This document shows, one piece after another, positions 62,554 through 64,000 of a stretch of 64,000 bases of DNA. The stretch's first letter is position 1; every line of letters begins with the position of its first letter. This DNA comes from Pseudomonas sp. JUb42 (GTDB lineage Bacteria; Pseudomonadota; Gammaproteobacteria; Pseudomonadales; Pseudomonadaceae). Both the position numbers and the translations under genes were made by a program. The notes beneath the pieces were generated by a model that did no database searches, was not told where the DNA came from, and saw only the letters and a program-made list of their open reading frames with translations. The stretch lies in NCBI RefSeq assembly GCF_024807945.1, contig NZ_JANUFD010000007.1, positions 310,001 through 374,000 on the forward strand. Reading direction: 5' to 3'.

Positions 62554-63828
62554 ATGAATAGAACGCTATATACCCTGCTGTTTCATCTCGGTCTGCCTCT
62601 GGTGGCTTTGCGCCTGTGGTTGCGCGCGCGCAAGGCGCCGGCTTATGCCAAACGTATCGGCGAGCGCTTCGCTATCGGCCTGCCTGCCATGCAGCGCGGC
62701 GGTATCTGGGTGCATGCGGTGTCGGTGGGCGAGAGCATCGCCGCCGCGCCGATGATCCGCGCGCTGCTGCAACGTTATCCACAGCTGCCGATCACCGTGA
62801 CCTGCATGACGCCAACGGGGTCGGAGCGTATCCAGGCGCTGTTCGCCAACGAGCCGCGCATCCAGCACTGCTACCTGCCTTATGACCTGCCGTGGGCGGC
62901 GGGGCGCTTTCTTGAGCGTGTGCAGCCGTGTCTGGGCGTGATCATGGAAACCGAGCTGTGGCCCAACCATATCCATCAGTGTGCCAAGCGCGGGATTGCG
63001 GTGGTGCTGGCCAATGCCAGGTTGTCCGAGCGCTCGGCCCGTGGCTATGCCCGTTTTGCCGGGCTGACCCTGCCAATGCTGGCTGAAATGAGCCTGTTCG
63101 CCGTACAGACCGAAGCCGAGGCCGAGCGTTTCCGCGCCCTGGGCGCGCGGCCCGAGTGCGTGACGGTGACCGGCTCGATCAAGTTCGACCTGACCATCGA
63201 CGCGCAGTTGCTCGAACGCGCCAGCGAGTTGCGCGAACAATGGCAGGCCAGCCAGCGTCCGGTGTGGATTGCTGCCAGTACCCACATTGGCGAAGACGAA
63301 AGCGTATTGGCCGCCCATCGTCAGCTGCTCGCCAGCCATGCCGATGCGCTGCTGATCCTGGTGCCGCGCCACCCTGAACGTTTCGACAGCGTGTTCGCTC
63401 TGTGTCAGCAGCAGGGCTTCAGCACCGTGCGCCGCTCCAGCCGACAGTTGGTGGATATGTCGACCTCGGTGCTGCTCGGCGACAGCATGGGTGAGCTGCT
63501 GTTTCTCTATGCCTTGGCCGACAGCGCCTTTGTTGGCGGCAGCCTGGTGCCCAACGGCGGCCATAACCTCTTGGAACCGGCGGCACTGGCCAAGCCGGTG
63601 TTGAGCGGGCCGCATCTGTTCAACTTTCTGGAAATTGCCGCGATGTTGCGCAATGCGCAGGCGCTGGTTGAGGTCTGCGATGGCGTCAGTTTGGGCGCCG
63701 CCGTGCAGCGCCTGTTCGAACACCCACAGCAGGCCCGGCAGATGGCCGAGGCAGGGCTGGCGGTGATGAAGGCCAATCAGGGGGCGTTGAACCGATTGCT
63801 GGAGGGGATTGCGCGGTTGATGCCTTAA
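62554..63828 (+). CDS. waaA: 3-deoxy-D-manno-octulosonic acid (Kdo) transferase
   Basis: Transfers Kdo from CMP-Kdo to lipid IVA, at the inner membrane. One N-terminal membrane anchor (LYTLLFHLGLPLVALRLWL) is followed by the GT30 fold: the catalytic Glu in HAVSVGESIAA, METELWPNH, and NGGHNLLEPAAL in the donor site. Length is 424 aa, the family size. The start is ATG 62554 with a weak ribosome site; the upstream frame to 62506 overlaps lysR. It is probably read from its own promoter or with lysR, and is required for viability in most Gram-negatives. Confidence 0.96.
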   Translation: MNRTLYTLLFHLGLPLVALRLWLRARKAPAYAKRIGERFAIGLPAMQRGGIWVHAVSVGESIAAAPMIRALLQRYPQLPITVTCMTPTGSERIQALFANEPRIQHCYLPYDLPWAAGRFLERVQPCLGVIMETELWPNHIHQCAKRGIAVVLANARLSERSARGYARFAGLTLPMLAEMSLFAVQTEAEAERFRALGARPECVTVTGSIKFDLTIDAQLLERASELREQWQASQRPVWIAASTHIGEDESVLAAHRQLLASHADALLILVPRHPERFDSVFALCQQQGFSTVRRSSRQLVDMSTSVLLGDSMGELLFLYALADSAFVGGSLVPNGGHNLLEPAALAKPVLSGPHLFNFLEIAAMLRNAQALVEVCDGVSLGAAVQRLFEHPQQARQMAEAGLAVMKANQGALNRLLEGIARLMP

Positions 63829-63855
63829 GGCGAGAGCGCGGCGAATATCGAACCC

Positions 63856-63947
63856 CTGGGAGCCGCCTTGGTGGCGATCGAGTGCGAAGCGCTCGCAATG
63901 GCGTCAGTGACTGATCCGACGCTATCGCCAGCAAGCCGGCTCCCACA
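63856..63947. repeat. REP doublet, family 3, opposite orientation
   Basis: The reverse-complement counterpart of the element at 2707-2798: GGGAGCCGCCTTGGTGGCGA on the left and GCAAGCCGGCTCCCAC on the right, with an internal dyad GAGTGCGAAGCGCTC. It lies after waaA. Confidence 0.85.
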
Positions 63948-63974
63948 ATAGATCGCGCTCCAATCAAGTATTAC

Positions 63975-64000
63975 TCAACGCTTGCCCGGCTTATCGAAAT
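63975..64000 (-). CDS. Possible 3' end of a reverse-strand gene, cut by the window edge
   Basis: The reverse strand reads F D K P G K R then TGA (63975-63977). Only seven residues can be seen, so the reading frame is unproved; this frame avoids rare codons, unlike the other two. It could be the end of a gene that begins beyond the window. Confidence 0.3.

Noticed and set aside
63971..64000. A reverse-strand frame ending in TAA at 63971-63973
   Set aside because: It would use a rare ATA codon within a few residues; the frame ending in TGA at 63975-63977 is more plausible, though also unproved.

Overview
The window is a 64 kb stretch of a Pseudomonas chromosome, most likely from the P. fluorescens group. 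This rests on gene content and order: choline/betaine block, aceEF, glnE, the LPS core cluster from waaF to waaA, and dipA. It also rests on the many intergenic REP/REPIN hairpins with a GTGGGAGCG-type head. Coding density is high and most genes fall into strand-coherent operons. I saw no rRNA, tRNA, CRISPR array, transposase or phage gene. Many REP doublets sit between genes.

Layout. 1-7.2 kb (minus strand): a partial HI0933-family flavoprotein, dbpA, an MFS exporter, and a TldD/PmbA-like protease pair. 7.5-18.4 kb: a choline and glycine betaine block with betA, betB and betI, the choXWV (cbcXWV) ABC importer, serine dehydratase sdaB and the AraC-type regulator gbdR. Together they import choline, oxidise it to betaine, and connect betaine breakdown (via glycine and serine) to pyruvate. 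No betT transporter lies between betI and choV. 18.4-24 kb: a small conserved protein, a short transcript or ORF with a strong terminator, rlmJ, msrA and the c-di-GMP phosphodiesterase dipA, whose GGDEF motif is degenerate. 24-32 kb: aceE and aceF (pyruvate dehydrogenase E1 and E2), divergent from glnE; their shared intergenic region carries two matching palindromes 52 bp apart.

32-58 kb is the LPS core cluster: waaF, waaC, waaG, waaP, two more kinase-like genes, a carbamoyltransferase, wapH, a mig-14 family gene, dnpA, ssg, wapR, a small kinase-like gene, waaL, msbA and hldE. Three features stand out. A 6 kb gene on the opposite strand encodes a roughly 2,000-residue dermonecrotic-toxin-like protein with two tandem ChaN/EreA-like domains, the first with altered motifs; it is inserted between the kinase genes and the carbamoyltransferase gene. 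The waaL reading frame continues without a stop into msbA. A REPIN occupies the place where P. aeruginosa carries an extra kinase gene (wapP).

58-64 kb: a conserved protein with a Nudix-like stretch, an aldo/keto reductase and an FAD oxidoreductase in one operon, an EmrE-type SMR exporter, a divergent LysR regulator with a clear operator, and waaA (Kdo transferase). The last bases may hold the 3' end of a reverse-strand gene.

Start codons were chosen from Shine-Dalgarno sequences and known family N-termini. Several genes use TTG or GTG. P. aeruginosa locus comparisons are from memory.
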